From NCBI GenBank assembly GCA_027489065.1, contig JAIYAM010000039.1, forward strand, positions 1 to 59,571: a stretch of 59,571 bases of DNA, in the 5' to 3' direction. Below are positions 1 through 9,769 of this stretch, piece by piece (position 1 is the first letter of the stretch; each line of letters starts with the position of its first letter). Made by a program: the position numbers and the translations under genes. The stretch comes from Erythrobacteraceae bacterium (lineage in GTDB: Bacteria; Pseudomonadota; Alphaproteobacteria; Sphingomonadales; Sphingomonadaceae). The notes below the pieces were generated by a model that saw only the letters and a program-made list of their open reading frames with translations, ran no database searches and was not told the origin of the DNA.

Positions 1-684
1 GGCGTGGAGGATGAAGATCCGGTCCAGCGCGCGCTCCACCACCGGGTTCACCACATAGGGCTCTGCCGGGACGCCGAAGGTCATGCGCAGGAAGTTGCCG
101 GTGTAGCTCAGCGAGTTGTCCGGATAGACGAAGGGCTGGCCGACCGAATACTTGTACGCCATCGCCGCGATCGTCGGCATCTTGGCGATCAAACGGTGCG
201 AGCTGATCGTGCGGTGCGTGGGATCGGAGATGTCGGTGCTGTCGTGATAGAAGGCCGAGAGCGCGCCGACCACGCCGCACATGATCGCCATCGGGTGCGC
301 GTCGCGGCGGAAGCCGCGGTAGAAGGTCATCAGCTGCTCGTGCAGCATGGTGTGGCGAGTGATGGTGTAGGTGAACTCGTCGAGCTCGTCCTTGCTCGGC
401 AGCTCGCCGTTCAGCAGGAGGTAGCTGACCTCCATGAAGCTCGAATCCTCGGCCAGCTGGCCGATCGGATAGCCGCGGTGGAGCAGCACGCCCTCGTCAC
501 CGTCGATATAGGTCAGCGCGCTTTCGCAGGCCGCGGTCGAGGTGAAGCCGGGGTCGAAGGTGAAGGCGCCCGTCTGCGCGTAAAGCTTTCGGATGTCGAT
601 AACGTCGGGGCCGGTGCTGCCTTCGAGCACCGCATAGTCAAAGGTCTTCCCGCCGATATCGAGTTTCGCCGTCTTGTCTGCCAA
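1..684 (-). CDS. gltA: Citrate synthase, N-terminal part (gene runs off the left edge)
   Basis: Citrate synthase condenses acetyl-CoA and oxaloacetate at the entry of the TCA cycle. The 228 visible codons read as the N-terminal half of the hexameric type II enzyme of Gram-negative bacteria, with [18 protein letters not shown] near the start, [16 protein letters not shown] and the helix [20 protein letters not shown]. The start is a TTG at 684, followed by GCAGACAAG, and an AGGAGA ribosome binding site lies just upstream; no better ATG is in frame. The catalytic C-terminal part is outside the window. The gene follows gltX in the same direction with a gap of about 70 bases, as in many alphaproteobacteria. 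Confidence 0.95.
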   Translation of the reverse strand, partial: MADKTAKLDIGGKTFDYAVLEGSTGPDVIDIRKLYAQTGAFTFDPGFTSTAACESALTYIDGDEGVLLHRGYPIGQLAEDSSFMEVSYLLLNGELPSKDELDEFTYTITRHTMLHEQLMTFYRGFRRDAHPMAIMCGVVGALSAFYHDSTDISDPTHRTISSHRLIAKMPTIAAMAYKYSVGQPFVYPDNSLSYTGNFLRMTFGVPAEPYVVNPVVERALDRIFILHA

Positions 685-754
685 GATCTGTCTCCTGTCC
701 AAAATCCCTGTTCCGGGCCCCATGCCGGTTTGCCCGAAATCAGTTCAAACTGTT

Positions 755-2191
755 TCAGGCGGCCTGCGCGTCGAGCCGGGCGAGTGCCTCGTCTCGGCCG
801 AGCAGGACCAGAACATCGAAAATACCGGGCGATGTGGTGGTCCCGGTCAGCGCCGCGCGCATCGGCTGCGCCAGCTTGCCGAGGCCTAATCCAAGCTCCT
901 CCGCAAGCGCCTTCGTAGTGGCTTCGAGCGTGTCGCTTGTCCAGTCGTTTTCGGCCCGCAGCCGGTCGTAAATGTTGCGTAGAATCGAACGTGCATCGCC
1001 CTCAAGGAGCTGGGCGGCCTTCTCGGTCACGGCGAGCGGACGCTTGGCAAAGAGGAAGCCAGCGCCATCAACCACTTCGTTGAGGTTCTTCGCGCGCACT
1101 TTGAGGACCGGCATGGCCTTGGCGAGCAGCGCCTCGTCCGCCTCCTCGCCGATCCGCGCCGCCACGAGCGCCGCAAGCCGGGCGTCGTCGGCCTCGCGCA
1201 GATAATGCCCGTTCAGGTTCTCGAGCTTCTTCATGTCGAAACGCGAGGGGCTCTTGCCGACCCCGGCAAGATCGAACAGCTCGGTCGCCTCTTCGCGGGT
1301 GATCTCCTCGCGGTCCCCGTGGCCCCAGCCGAGGCGCAGCAGGTAATTGAACAGCGCCTCGGGCAGGATGCCGAACTCGTCGCGATAGGCCTCGACGCCG
1401 AGCGCTCCGTGGCGCTTGGAGAGCTTCGCGCCGTCCGAGCCGTGGATCAGCGGGATGTGGGCATAGATCGGGTCGGGCCAGCCGCCCTCGATCTCGTTCA
1501 TCGCGCGGATGATCGGCAGCTGGCGGAAGGCGTTGTTCAAGTGATCGTCGCCGCGGATCACGTGGGTCACACCCATGTCGTGGTCGTCGACCACCACCGC
1601 GAGCATATAGGTCGGCGTGCCGTCGGCGCGCAGGATGATGTAGTCGTCCAGTTCCTCGTTCTTCACCGTCACTGCGCCCTGGACGCGATCCTGGATGGTG
1701 ACCTCGCCGTCGACCGGCGTTCTGAGGCGGATGACGAAAGGCGCTCCCTCGGGCGCTTCGGCAGGATCGCGGTCGCGCCAGCGCCCGTCATAGCGCAGCG
1801 GCTTCTTGTTGGCGCGCTGCTCCTCGCGCATCGCCTCGAGCTCTTGCGGAGTGGCGAAGCACTTGTAGGCGTGGCCGGCGGCGAGAAGCTGCCAGGCGAC
1901 TTCGGCGTGCCGCTCGGCGCGGTCGGACTGGAAGACCGGGGGCGCGTCGTAGTCGAGGCCCAGCCAGGCGAGGCCGTCGATGATTGCGTCGATCGCCTCC
2001 TGGGTCGAGCGCTTGGCATCGGTGTCCTCGATCCGCAGCAGCGTGCGCCCGCCGTGGTGGCGAGCGTAGAGCCAGTTGAACAGCGCAGTGCGCGCCCCGC
2101 CGATATGCAGGAAGCCGGTCGGCGAGGGGGCGAAACGGGTCACGACTTCGCCTGCGGGGCTCGCGCCGGGGGTGCTGCTTTCGCTTGCCAT
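755..2191 (-). CDS. gltX: Glutamyl-tRNA synthetase
   Basis: This class I aminoacyl-tRNA synthetase charges tRNA-Glu (and in many bacteria tRNA-Gln) with glutamate. The 478-residue product has the HIGH-type motif HIGG at residues 29-32, following APSPTGFL, and the KMSKS-type motif as AKLSKRHGA in the middle. The length is normal for the family. The ATG at 2191 has an AGGAAG sequence about 8 bases upstream. It is divergent from comEC across a 65-base gap and lies upstream of gltA in the same direction. Alphaproteobacteria often have two gltX copies, so whether this one is discriminating for tRNA-Glu cannot be told from the sequence. Confidence 0.96.
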   Translation of the reverse strand: MASESSTPGASPAGEVVTRFAPSPTGFLHIGGARTALFNWLYARHHGGRTLLRIEDTDAKRSTQEAIDAIIDGLAWLGLDYDAPPVFQSDRAERHAEVAWQLLAAGHAYKCFATPQELEAMREEQRANKKPLRYDGRWRDRDPAEAPEGAPFVIRLRTPVDGEVTIQDRVQGAVTVKNEELDDYIILRADGTPTYMLAVVVDDHDMGVTHVIRGDDHLNNAFRQLPIIRAMNEIEGGWPDPIYAHIPLIHGSDGAKLSKRHGALGVEAYRDEFGILPEALFNYLLRLGWGHGDREEITREEATELFDLAGVGKSPSRFDMKKLENLNGHYLREADDARLAALVAARIGEEADEALLAKAMPVLKVRAKNLNEVVDGAGFLFAKRPLAVTEKAAQLLEGDARSILRNIYDRLRAENDWTSDTLEATTKALAEELGLGLGKLAQPMRAALTGTTTSPGIFDVLVLLGRDEALARLDAQAA

Positions 2192-2256
2192 GTGGCTAGA
2201 CTTCCTGTTCTCTTTCGAGCGGCTTAGCTGGGGGCAAGCCGGTCGGGGGGCAAGCC

Positions 2257-4602
2257 GTGCGCGATGTGCCGATCATTCCGATGGGAGAGGAGCCCGGCGG
2301 TGGCGACGCCGCCGGAGACCCACCCCCGCGCCCTTGGCAAAGTGCGCTCGGCTTGTCCAGCACCGCAGGCGGGGCGGGAGGCGGGCGGTGGCTCGATGCG
2401 GCGGAGCGCTTCCTCGGCGAGGCGGGCTACGAACGCGCGCCCTGGCTGGCCGTGGGCTTTGCGGCCGGGATCATCGCATGGTTCGCGTTGCCGCTCCCCT
2501 GGCAATGGTCCGCCGCCATGCTCGGCGGTCTGGGCATGGCGCTCGCCGCGCTAGCGGTCTGGCGACCGGGCAGCCTTGCGGACGAAACACGGGCGAACCT
2601 GCGGCTTGCGGTCGTGAGCTTCGCACTTGTCTTCGCCTTCGGGATAGCGGTGGTGTGGGCGCGTTCGGCGCTCGTCGGGGCCGAGCCGATCGCGCGGCCG
2701 ATGGTGGTGATGATCGAGGGCAGGGTGCTCGAGCGCGAGGACCAGCCTGCCGAGGGGCGGCTGCGGCTCACGCTCGCGACCCGGCTTGCTCCTGACGAAG
2801 CCGAGCGGCAGGGCGCGAGCGGGGTTGAAGACGGGCGCGCGCGAAAGGTGCGGGTCAACGTGCCGATCGCGGCACTGGGCGATGGAGGCGCCCCCGCGGG
2901 GCTCGCCGAGGGCGCGGTGGTGCGGCTGCGCGCGCGGCTCATGCCGCCGGCGCACCCGATGCTCCCGGGCAGCTACGACTTCGCGCGCGCGGCGTGGTTC
3001 CAGGGGCTGTCGGCGACCGGCACCATGGTCGGACCCCTGACGCTGCTGAGCCCCGCGCCGAGCAGCGGAGGCATCGCTACGGTGCAACGCGCCCTTTCCG
3101 AGCATGTGCGCGCCCGGGTTCCGGGCTCTCCGGGAGCGATCGCAGCCGCCTTCGCGAGCGGCGATCGCGGCGGCATCACCGAAGCCGACGCGGCGGCGAT
3201 GCGCGATGCGGGCCTCACGCACCTCCTGTCGATCAGCGGGCTCCACGTCAGCGCCGTCGTCGCGGCGGCCTATTTCGCCGTGCTGCGCCTGCTCGCGCTC
3301 TGGCCCGCGCTGGCGCTCAGGGTGCGTCTGCCGGTGGTCGCCGCGTCCGCTGGAGCGCTGGCGGGGATCGGCTACACGCTCCTGACCGGCGCGGAGGTGC
3401 CCACCGTGAGGAGCTGCGTGGCCGCGCTGCTGGTGCTCGGCGCGCTGGCGCTGGGGCGCGACGCGCTGTCGATGCGGATGCTGGCGCTGGCCGCGGGCTT
3501 CGTGCTGCTGCTGTGGCCCGAGAGCGCGATCGGGCCGAGCTTCCAGATGAGTTTCACCGCCGTTCTGGCGCTGGTCGCCTTGTCGAACGCCGCGCCCATC
3601 AAGGCCTTCCTCGCCCCCCGCGACGAGCCGTGGATCGTCCGGCTCGGGAGGAACACGGTCATGCTGTTCGTGACGGGCGTGGTGATCGAGCTGGCGCTCA
3701 TGCCCATCGTGGCGTTCCATTTCCACCGCGCAGGCATGTACGGCGCCATCGCCAATGTGGTTGCGATCCCGCTCGTGACGTTCATCGCCATGCCGTTCAT
3801 TGCCTTGGGTTTTCTGGCCGATCTCATCGGCGCGGGCGGCCCGTTCTGGTGGGTGGTCGACAAGTCGCTGGCGCTGCTTCTCGCCATCGCGCACTTCACC
3901 GCCGGCCTGGCCGGATCGGTCAGGCTGATGCCGCAGATCGGCGGGCTTGCGGTTGCGCTTTTCGCGGCCGGCGGCCTGTGGCTGGGCCTGTGGCGCGGGC
4001 GGGCGCGGCTTGCGGGGCTTGTGCCCGTCGCGGCGGCGAGCATGCTTGCGGCGACGACCCCGATCCCCGATCTCCTCATCGCCGGTGACGGCCAGCAGGT
4101 GGGCATCACCGCGACCGGCGCTGATGGAGAGCCGCGCCTCATCACCCTGCGCGACAGCCGCTCCTCCTACACGCGCGAGAACCTGATGGAGCTTGCAGGC
4201 GTCGCCGCCGAGCCGGTGCCGCTCGCGACGTGGTACGGGGCGCGCTGCTCCTCGGCGTTCTGCACCGTCACCCTGCGGCGCGGGGGGCGGGACTGGGTGC
4301 TGCTGCTCGGCCGCGGTCGCCCGCAGATCGAGGAGCGGGCTCTGGCCGCCGCCTGCGGGCGCGCCGATATCGTTGTTTCGGAACGCTTTCTCCCCCGTTC
4401 CTGCCGCCCGCGCTGGCTCAAGGCCGACCGGCGATACCTCGAGCGCAGCGGCGGTCTCGCGATCGACCTTGCGGACGAGCGGATCACCTCGGTGGCAGAG
4501 AGCCAAGGCGAACATGGCTGGTGGAGGGAGCCGCCGCCGCGTGTAGGCAAATACCGGCCCCGGCCGCAAAGCCCCCCTGGCGAAGGTCTGAAAGGGGTCT
4601 AA
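2257..4602 (+). CDS. comEC: ComEC/Rec2-type DNA uptake channel protein
   Basis: ComEC forms the inner-membrane channel through which single-stranded DNA enters during natural transformation. The 781-residue protein has an N-terminal membrane/OB-like region, then the Competence domain with the signature [16 protein letters not shown] around residues 320-335 and about ten membrane helices. The C-terminal region (about 600-760) sits where other ComEC proteins have a metallo-beta-lactamase domain, but no HxHxDH metal-binding motif is present, so that part looks catalytically dead or diverged. The start may be the GTG at 2257 or the in-frame ATG at 2281. It stands alone between divergent gltX and convergent lexA. 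Whether the host is transformable is unknown. Confidence 0.9.
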   Translation: MRDVPIIPMGEEPGGGDAAGDPPPRPWQSALGLSSTAGGAGGGRWLDAAERFLGEAGYERAPWLAVGFAAGIIAWFALPLPWQWSAAMLGGLGMALAALAVWRPGSLADETRANLRLAVVSFALVFAFGIAVVWARSALVGAEPIARPMVVMIEGRVLEREDQPAEGRLRLTLATRLAPDEAERQGASGVEDGRARKVRVNVPIAALGDGGAPAGLAEGAVVRLRARLMPPAHPMLPGSYDFARAAWFQGLSATGTMVGPLTLLSPAPSSGGIATVQRALSEHVRARVPGSPGAIAAAFASGDRGGITEADAAAMRDAGLTHLLSISGLHVSAVVAAAYFAVLRLLALWPALALRVRLPVVAASAGALAGIGYTLLTGAEVPTVRSCVAALLVLGALALGRDALSMRMLALAAGFVLLLWPESAIGPSFQMSFTAVLALVALSNAAPIKAFLAPRDEPWIVRLGRNTVMLFVTGVVIELALMPIVAFHFHRAGMYGAIANVVAIPLVTFIAMPFIALGFLADLIGAGGPFWWVVDKSLALLLAIAHFTAGLAGSVRLMPQIGGLAVALFAAGGLWLGLWRGRARLAGLVPVAAASMLAATTPIPDLLIAGDGQQVGITATGADGEPRLITLRDSRSSYTRENLMELAGVAAEPVPLATWYGARCSSAFCTVTLRRGGRDWVLLLGRGRPQIEERALAAACGRADIVVSERFLPRSCRPRWLKADRRYLERSGGLAIDLADERITSVAESQGEHGWWREPPPRVGKYRPRPQSPPGEGLKGV

Positions 4603-4647
4603 CAGGGGTCTGGAGGGGGTCTGATCAGGATCTGGCGGGGTCTGGGC
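4585..4647. repeat. Short degenerate GGTCT/GATCT direct repeats after comEC
   Basis: Five to six copies of GGTCT or GATCT, most preceded by extra G residues, occur at spacings of roughly 10 to 14 bases across the comEC stop codon and the stretch before the terminator. This looks like local slippage duplication of a G-rich word. No function is apparent. Confidence 0.5.
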
Positions 4648-4657
4648 GCAAGAAAAA

Positions 4658-4686
4658 GGGGCCTCGCGAGAGGCCCCTCCTTTTCC
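4658..4686. terminator. Bidirectional intrinsic terminator between comEC and lexA
   Basis: A perfect 8-bp stem, GGGGCCTC and GAGGCCCC, closes on a GCGA tetraloop (4658-4677). It is followed by TCCTTTTCC on the plus strand and preceded by AAGAAAAA, which gives a U-run on the minus strand. It can therefore end both comEC (rightward) and lexA (leftward) transcripts. Confidence 0.85.
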
Positions 4687-4789
4687 AACATCCTGATTGG
4701 AGGCCATGCCGGACCAGAACCCGTGGGTCACCCCGGGAGCAGGCGAACCCGTCCCCCGGTGCGACCCGGATCAGCGGCCCTGCGCCGGC

Positions 4790-5482
4790 TCAGTGGTAGC
4801 GGCGCAGCAGGCCTGCAAGCTTGCCCTGCACCTCGACCTCGTCGGGGCGGTAGAACTGCGGGTCGTAGGACGCGTTGGCCGGATCGAGCCGCACCTGCCC
4901 GCCTTCGCGGCGCAGGTACTTCAAGGTCGCTTCCTCGCCGCGCACCAGCGCGACCACGATTTCGCCGTCACGCGCGGTGTTGGTGCGGCGGACGAGCGCG
5001 AAATCGCCGTCGAAGATCCCGGCCTCGACCATCGAGTCTCCCGAAACCTCGAGCGCATAATGTTCGCCCGGGCCGAGCAGCGCGGCGGGGACGGGAAGGG
5101 TCGACTGGCCTTCCAGCGCCTCGATCGGCGCGCCGGCGGCGATCCGGCCGTGGAGCGGCAGTTCGATCACGTCATTGGCCGCGACCGATTCCGCGATGCG
5201 CGGGGCGGGCGGGACCATCGGCACCACGTTGTCACCAGCAGGCGCAGTTGCACGCGCAGGCGTGGTGTCGCCGGGCTGGCGGATCACCTCGAGCGCCCGC
5301 GCCCGGTTCGGCAGGCGGCGCAGAAAGCCGCGTTCTTCCAGAGCGGAAATCAGGCGGTGCACGCCCGACTTGCTCTTGAGATCGAGCGCTTCCTTCATTT
5401 CCTCGAAACTCGGCGAAATCCCGGTCTCCTCCAGCCGCTGCTGGATAAAACGGATGAGCTCGTGCTGTTTTGCGGTCAGCAT
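4790..5482 (-). CDS. lexA: LexA, SOS repressor
   Basis: LexA represses DNA-damage genes and cleaves itself when stimulated by RecA filaments. The 230-residue product has an N-terminal winged helix ([13 protein letters not shown], then [20 protein letters not shown] as recognition region) and a C-terminal S24 peptidase domain. The cleavage site is the Ala-Gly in RIAAGAP, the nucleophile is the serine in SGDSM, and the general-base lysine is in EATLKYL. I chose the ATG at 5482 because the family begins MLT and an AGGAG lies 8 bases before it; the frame stays open upstream to 5557 but that extension is not LexA-like. A self-operator lies upstream. The order moaC-moeA-lexA is common in alphaproteobacteria. 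Confidence 0.96.
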   Translation of the reverse strand: MLTAKQHELIRFIQQRLEETGISPSFEEMKEALDLKSKSGVHRLISALEERGFLRRLPNRARALEVIRQPGDTTPARATAPAGDNVVPMVPPAPRIAESVAANDVIELPLHGRIAAGAPIEALEGQSTLPVPAALLGPGEHYALEVSGDSMVEAGIFDGDFALVRRTNTARDGEIVVALVRGEEATLKYLRREGGQVRLDPANASYDPQFYRPDEVEVQGKLAGLLRRYH

Positions 5483-5633
5483 TGTCAAAACTCCTGTGGT
5501 CGCACCCACGATGCGCCCATCGAAAGACGCGCCGTGCCAATCCCTTGTGTGCGCCAAGAGGCACGCCGGCCCGAACAGGCCAAGGTGCTTTGCTGCACTC
5601 CCCGCCGATGAGGCGAAGGTCCGTCTTTAAGGT

Positions 5634-5676
5634 GAACGAACAAGGAACAATTAGGCAACCCGCTTGGCGGTGTCAA
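5634..5676 (-). promoter_or_regulatory. lexA promoter with LexA (SOS) operator
   Basis: Read leftward, TTGACA (5676-5671) is followed after exactly 17 bases by TAATTG (5653-5648). This is directly followed by GTTC-N7-GTTC (5648-5634), the known alphaproteobacterial SOS box. The operator thus covers the expected transcription start, fitting autorepression of lexA. The leader to the lexA ATG would be about 150 bases. Confidence 0.85.
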
Positions 5677-5703
5677 GCGCGCCCGACGCCAAACCCTAGG
5701 AAT

Positions 5704-6885
5704 TCAGCCATTCCGGAGCAGGAACACGCGAACCGGAGCGCCGACGGGGACGGCTTCGGCATGGGCAGGGCGGTCGATCAGGCAGTCGGCGGCCGCCAGC
5801 GCCGACAAGGCCGAGGAATCCTGCGAGCCTGCCAGCCGCACCCCGGCCCCATCCCCGACAGCGCGCAGGAATTCGCGCCGGGGGCCGATGGCGGGGAGCG
5901 GCTCGCCCGCCTGCATGGTCACGGCGCGGGGCAGGGGGGCAGGATCGCCCATCGCGGCGCGCACCAGCGGGAGCGCGAAGAGGAAGGCGGTGACGAAGCT
6001 CGACACGGGGTTGCCCGGCAGGCCGAGGATCACCTGCGTTCCTCTGGTGGCGACCAGCAGCGGCTTGCCCGGCTTGATCGCGACCCGCCAGAAGGCGGTT
6101 TCGGCGCCCCATTCGGCCAGCGCCGGCTTGATGAGGTCGTGGTCGCCCACCGATGCCCCGCCCGAGGTGATGAGGATATCGGCACCCTCGGCCTGCGCCA
6201 GCGCGGCGGCGAGGGCCTCGCGGTCGTCGGGGACGGGGCCGATGCGCGTCACCTCGCAGCCGAGGGGGCTGAGCATCGCGGCGATCATCGCGGCATTGCT
6301 GGCGGGGATCTGGTGAGGGAGGCAGGCGGCGGGGTCACTCGCCAGCTCGTCGCCGCTGTCCATCACCGCCACGCGCACGCGCCGGGTGACGGAGAGCTGC
6401 CCATGCCCTCCCGCCAGAGCGAGCGCGAGGCGTGCGGGGGTGATGCGCGTGCCCATGCCGATCAGCAGGTCGCCTTCGTGGAAGTCGAAACCGCGCGTGC
6501 GGATGTGGCGACCCGGCGGGGGGATTTCGGTGGCGGAGATGCGGCCCGCAGCGGCGGTCGCGTCTTCCTGAAGCAGCACCCGGTCCGCGCCCGGCGGCAC
6601 CATCGCGCCGGTCGAGATGCGCGCGCATTCGTGCGGGGCCAGAACATCGCGGTAGGGCGCTCCGGCGCGGCTCTCGCCAACCAGTGTCCAGGGGCCGTCG
6701 CCCGAGGGCAGGGCATAGCCGTCCATCGCCGAAAGGTCGGCCGGGGGCTGGGTGCGCGCAGCGATGAGGTCTTCGGCGAGGAAGCGGCCAAGCGCGGCCT
6801 CGGTAGGGATCGTCTCGGAGGGCAGCGCAGGGGCGAGGGCGAGCAGGCGGGCCTGCGCCTCCTCGAGGCCGAGCGGCGCGGTCAA
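5704..6885 (-). CDS. moeA: Molybdopterin molybdenumtransferase MoeA
   Basis: MoeA inserts molybdate into adenylylated molybdopterin in the last step of molybdenum cofactor synthesis. The 393-residue product shows the conserved DLSAMDGYA near residue 50, [10 protein letters not shown], the MoCF-type core with [10 protein letters not shown], and KPGKPLLVA with GLPGNPVSS near the C-terminal part. The start is set at the TTG overlapping the moaC stop codon in the string TTGA; the reading frame stays open upstream, but that part is out of frame with moaC and has no MoeA character. It is the downstream partner of moaC, and both are translationally coupled to trpC. Confidence 0.93.
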   Translation of the reverse strand: MTAPLGLEEAQARLLALAPALPSETIPTEAALGRFLAEDLIAARTQPPADLSAMDGYALPSGDGPWTLVGESRAGAPYRDVLAPHECARISTGAMVPPGADRVLLQEDATAAAGRISATEIPPPGRHIRTRGFDFHEGDLLIGMGTRITPARLALALAGGHGQLSVTRRVRVAVMDSGDELASDPAACLPHQIPASNAAMIAAMLSPLGCEVTRIGPVPDDREALAAALAQAEGADILITSGGASVGDHDLIKPALAEWGAETAFWRVAIKPGKPLLVATRGTQVILGLPGNPVSSFVTAFLFALPLVRAAMGDPAPLPRAVTMQAGEPLPAIGPRREFLRAVGDGAGVRLAGSQDSSALSALAAADCLIDRPAHAEAVPVGAPVRVFLLRNG

Positions 6886-7355
6886 GCGTCCGCTTTCCAG
6901 TCGCCCGACTTGCCGCCGGTCTTGGCGATCAGCCGGACGTCGGAGATGACCATGCCCTTGTCGATGGCCTTGGCCATGTCGTAGATTGTCAGGAGCGCGA
7001 TGGAAGCCGCCGTCATGGCTTCCATTTCGACGCCGGTGCGCCCGGTGAGCGAGGCGGTCGCGGTAGCTGCGATCCCGTCCGCTTCGAAGTCGAATTCGAT
7101 GTTCACCGCCTCGAGCCCGAGAGGGTGACACAGCGGGATCAGCTCGCCGGTGCGCTTGGCGGCCATGATCCCGGCGATGCGCGCGGTGCCCAACACGTCG
7201 CCCTTGGGCGCATTGCCCTCGCGGATCGCGGCGAGGGCCTCTGCCGACATGGTGATCCGCCCGCTGGCGACCGCGCGGCGGGCGGTCGCAGGCTTGCCGC
7301 CGACATCGACCATCCGCGCGGCGCCGTCTTCGCCCAGATGCGTGAGCTTGCTCAT
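6882..7355 (-). CDS. moaC: Cyclic pyranopterin monophosphate synthase MoaC
   Basis: MoaC works with MoaA to convert GTP, through 3',8-cyclo-7,8-dihydro-GTP, to cyclic pyranopterin monophosphate, the first intermediate of molybdenum cofactor. The 157-residue protein is of normal length and has the family blocks [29 protein letters not shown] and MAKAIDKGM. Its ATG overlaps the trpC stop (ATGA), and its own stop overlaps the moeA TTG start. The placement within the trp operon suggests shared transcription. Confidence 0.95.
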   Translation of the reverse strand: MSKLTHLGEDGAARMVDVGGKPATARRAVASGRITMSAEALAAIREGNAPKGDVLGTARIAGIMAAKRTGELIPLCHPLGLEAVNIEFDFEADGIAATATASLTGRTGVEMEAMTAASIALLTIYDMAKAIDKGMVISDVRLIAKTGGKSGDWKADA

Positions 7356-8152
7356 GCCGCCGCTTGTGCGCCCAGCAGGCTGGCGGTGGCACTCGCAATA
7401 TCGTCAGCGCGCATCAGGCTTTCGCCGACGAGGAAGGTGCGCACGCCCGCGGCGGCGAGGCGCTCGATGTCGGCGTGGGTGTTGATCCCGCTCTCGCCGA
7501 CCAGCAGCGTGCCTTGCGGAGCGAGCGGCGCGAGGCGTTCCGTGGTCGCGAGGCTGGTGGTGAAGGTCTTGAGGTCGCGGTTGTTGACCCCGATGAGGCG
7601 CGATTTGAGGACGCGGACGGCGCGCTCCATCTCGGCCTCGTCGTGGACCTCGACCAGCACATCCATGCCGAACTGCGTCGCGGCAGCCTCGATCTCGGCC
7701 ATGGCGCTGTCCTCGAGCGCGGCAACGATGATGAGGATCGCGTCGGCCCCGATGGCGCGGGCTTCGAGGCATTGCCAGGGATCGACCATGAAATCCTTGC
7801 GCAGCACCGGCAGTGTGCAGGCGTTGCGGGCGGCGATGAGGTAATCCTCGTGCCCCTGAAAATAGGGTGCGTCGGTGAGGACGGAGAGACAAGTGGCGCC
7901 GCCTTGTTCGTAGGCGGCGGCATGATCTGCAGGGCGGAAGTCGGCGCGGATCAGGCCTTTGGAGGGGCTGGCCTTCTTGATCTCGGCGATGAGCGCATAG
8001 CCGGAGGCGGCCCGCGCGCGCAGGGCTGCCTCGAAGCCGCGCGGGGCGGATTGGGCGGCGGCGGCGGCTTCGAGCGCGGGAATCGAGGTGGCGGCCTTGC
8101 GGGCGGCGACTTCCTTGCGCTTGGTGGCGCAGATTTCCTCGAGCTTGTTCAT
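7352..8152 (-). CDS. trpC: Indole-3-glycerol phosphate synthase
   Basis: TrpC closes the indole ring from carboxyphenylaminodeoxyribulose phosphate in tryptophan synthesis. The 266-residue beta/alpha barrel shows [13 protein letters not shown] (catalytic lysine region), [17 protein letters not shown] and LVGESGI at the phosphate end. The ATG at 8152 (MNKLEEIC) is preceded by a GTGAGG Shine-Dalgarno-like sequence; a GTG three codons earlier is less likely. It follows trpD by 16 bases and overlaps moaC by 4. Confidence 0.95.
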   Translation of the reverse strand: MNKLEEICATKRKEVAARKAATSIPALEAAAAAQSAPRGFEAALRARAASGYALIAEIKKASPSKGLIRADFRPADHAAAYEQGGATCLSVLTDAPYFQGHEDYLIAARNACTLPVLRKDFMVDPWQCLEARAIGADAILIIVAALEDSAMAEIEAAATQFGMDVLVEVHDEAEMERAVRVLKSRLIGVNNRDLKTFTTSLATTERLAPLAPQGTLLVGESGINTHADIERLAAAGVRTFLVGESLMRADDIASATASLLGAQAAA

Positions 8153-8168
8153 GTGCCTCACTTCACGC

Positions 8169-9161
8169 TCAATGGGCGAGCGCGATCCACTTGTCGAGCA
8201 GTGCCAGCGCCGCGCCCGAATCCAGCGCCTCGGCGGCCATGGCGGCGCGTTCGGGCCAGTCGGCGCCGCGCCCGGCCACGGTGAGCGCGCCGGCCGCGTT
8301 GAACAGCACCGCGTCCCGGTAGGGCCCGGGGGTGCCCATCAGCAGCGCCTTGAGCGCCGCCGCGTTGTGCTTCGCGTCATCGCCGCGGATCGCCTCGATG
8401 GGGGCATAGGGCAGGCCCGCGGCGGAGGCATCGAGGCGCTCCATGGTGAAGGCGTTGCCGGTCACCACCGCGACCTCGTTGCCGCCCGCGAGGCTCAATT
8501 CGTCCAGCCCCTCGTCGCCCGAGACGATCAGCGACTTGCCCGTCCCGAGCCGTGCCATCGCGCCGGCATAGATCGGCACATAGGCAGGCCGGGCGATGCC
8601 GATCAGCTGGCTTGCGACCTTGGCCGGGTTCGACAGCGGGCCCATCAGGTTGAAGATCGTACGCTGACCGATGCGCACCCGGATGGGCTGGATGCGCGCC
8701 ATCGCCGGGTGGTGGTTCTTGGCGAAGAGGAAGCAGATGCCGATCTCGGCGAGGGTCTTTTCCGCCGTGCGCCCGGCGGCGTCCATGTCGAGGCCGAGCG
8801 CCTCCAGCGTGTCCGCCGCTCCCGCCTTGGACGATGCGGCGCGGTTGCCGTGCTTGGCGACCGGCACCCCGCAGGCCGCGACCACGAGGCTGACGGCGGT
8901 CGAGACGTTCAATGTGTGGTGCCCGTCGCCCCCCGTTCCGCAGACGTCGATCGCGCCTTCGGGGGCCTGAATGGGGATAAGTCGCGCCCTTAGCGCCCGC
9001 GCCGCACCCGCGATCTCGTCGGCGGTCTCGCCGCGCGCGGAGAGAGCCACGAGGAAGTCCGCAATGGCCTCTTCCGATGGCCCTCCGTCGAGCAGCACGC
9101 CGAACGCGGCCTCGGCCTCGGCCTCCGAGAGCGGAGCCGTCACATCGGGGAGCTGGCTCAT
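8169..9161 (-). CDS. trpD: Anthranilate phosphoribosyltransferase
   Basis: TrpD joins anthranilate to phosphoribosyl pyrophosphate. The 330-residue protein has the glycine-rich PRPP site [20 protein letters not shown], the anthranilate-binding [11 protein letters not shown] and the DELSL region. The start is the ATG at 9161, which overlaps the trpG stop in ATGA; the frame stays open a further 13 codons upstream but those lie inside trpG. Gene order trpG-trpD-trpC is typical of the group. Confidence 0.95.
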   Translation of the reverse strand: MSQLPDVTAPLSEAEAEAAFGVLLDGGPSEEAIADFLVALSARGETADEIAGAARALRARLIPIQAPEGAIDVCGTGGDGHHTLNVSTAVSLVVAACGVPVAKHGNRAASSKAGAADTLEALGLDMDAAGRTAEKTLAEIGICFLFAKNHHPAMARIQPIRVRIGQRTIFNLMGPLSNPAKVASQLIGIARPAYVPIYAGAMARLGTGKSLIVSGDEGLDELSLAGGNEVAVVTGNAFTMERLDASAAGLPYAPIEAIRGDDAKHNAAALKALLMGTPGPYRDAVLFNAAGALTVAGRGADWPERAAMAAEALDSGAALALLDKWIALAH

Positions 9162-9769
9162 GCGGAGAGCCTTGCGGGCAGCACCGGCTCGAGCCCGCAC
9201 AGTCGCACGAAATTGGCGAGCAGCGCGTGGCCGTGCTCGGTCGCGATGCTCTCGGGGTGGAACTGCACCGAGTGGATGGGAAGCGAGGCGTGGCGGAAGC
9301 CCATGACGCTCGGGTGGTCCGCGCCCGGCGTCTCCGCATGGGCGTTGGCGACCAGCTCGGGCGGCACGTTCACCACTTCGAGGCTGTGATAGCGCGTCGC
9401 GATGAAGGGGGAGGGCAGGCCTGCAAAAACCCCCGTCCCGTCATGGGTGACGGGCGAGGTCTTGCCGTGCATCAACCCGCCGCGCTGCACCGTCCCGCCG
9501 AAATGCTGGCCGATCGCCTGGTGCCCGAGGCACACGCCCATCAGCGGCTTGCCCGCATCTGCGCAGGCCGCGACCAGATCGAGGCTGATGCCTGCCTCGT
9601 TGGGCGTGCAGGGGCCGGGCGAGATCAGGAAGCCGGACGCATTGGTCCGCAGCGCGTCGGCGGCGTTCAAGGCGTCATTGCGCTCCACGCGGACCTCGGC
9701 GCCCAGCTCCATCAGGTAGTGGACGAGGTTGAAGGTGAAGCTGTCGTAATTGTCGATGACGAGGATCAT
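9158..9769 (-). CDS. trpG: Anthranilate synthase glutamine amidotransferase subunit
   Basis: TrpG supplies ammonia from glutamine to TrpE; in some bacteria the same subunit serves p-aminobenzoate synthase. The 203-residue class I amidotransferase begins MILVIDNYDSFTFNLVHY and has the oxyanion strand ISPGPCTP, the nucleophilic cysteine in GVCLGHQAI and the His-Glu pair in VQFHPESI. Its ATG overlaps the stop codon of the DUF2233 gene by four bases, so the two are translationally coupled. Dual use as PabA cannot be excluded. Confidence 0.95.
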   Translation of the reverse strand: MILVIDNYDSFTFNLVHYLMELGAEVRVERNDALNAADALRTNASGFLISPGPCTPNEAGISLDLVAACADAGKPLMGVCLGHQAIGQHFGGTVQRGGLMHGKTSPVTHDGTGVFAGLPSPFIATRYHSLEVVNVPPELVANAHAETPGADHPSVMGFRHASLPIHSVQFHPESIATEHGHALLANFVRLCGLEPVLPARLSA

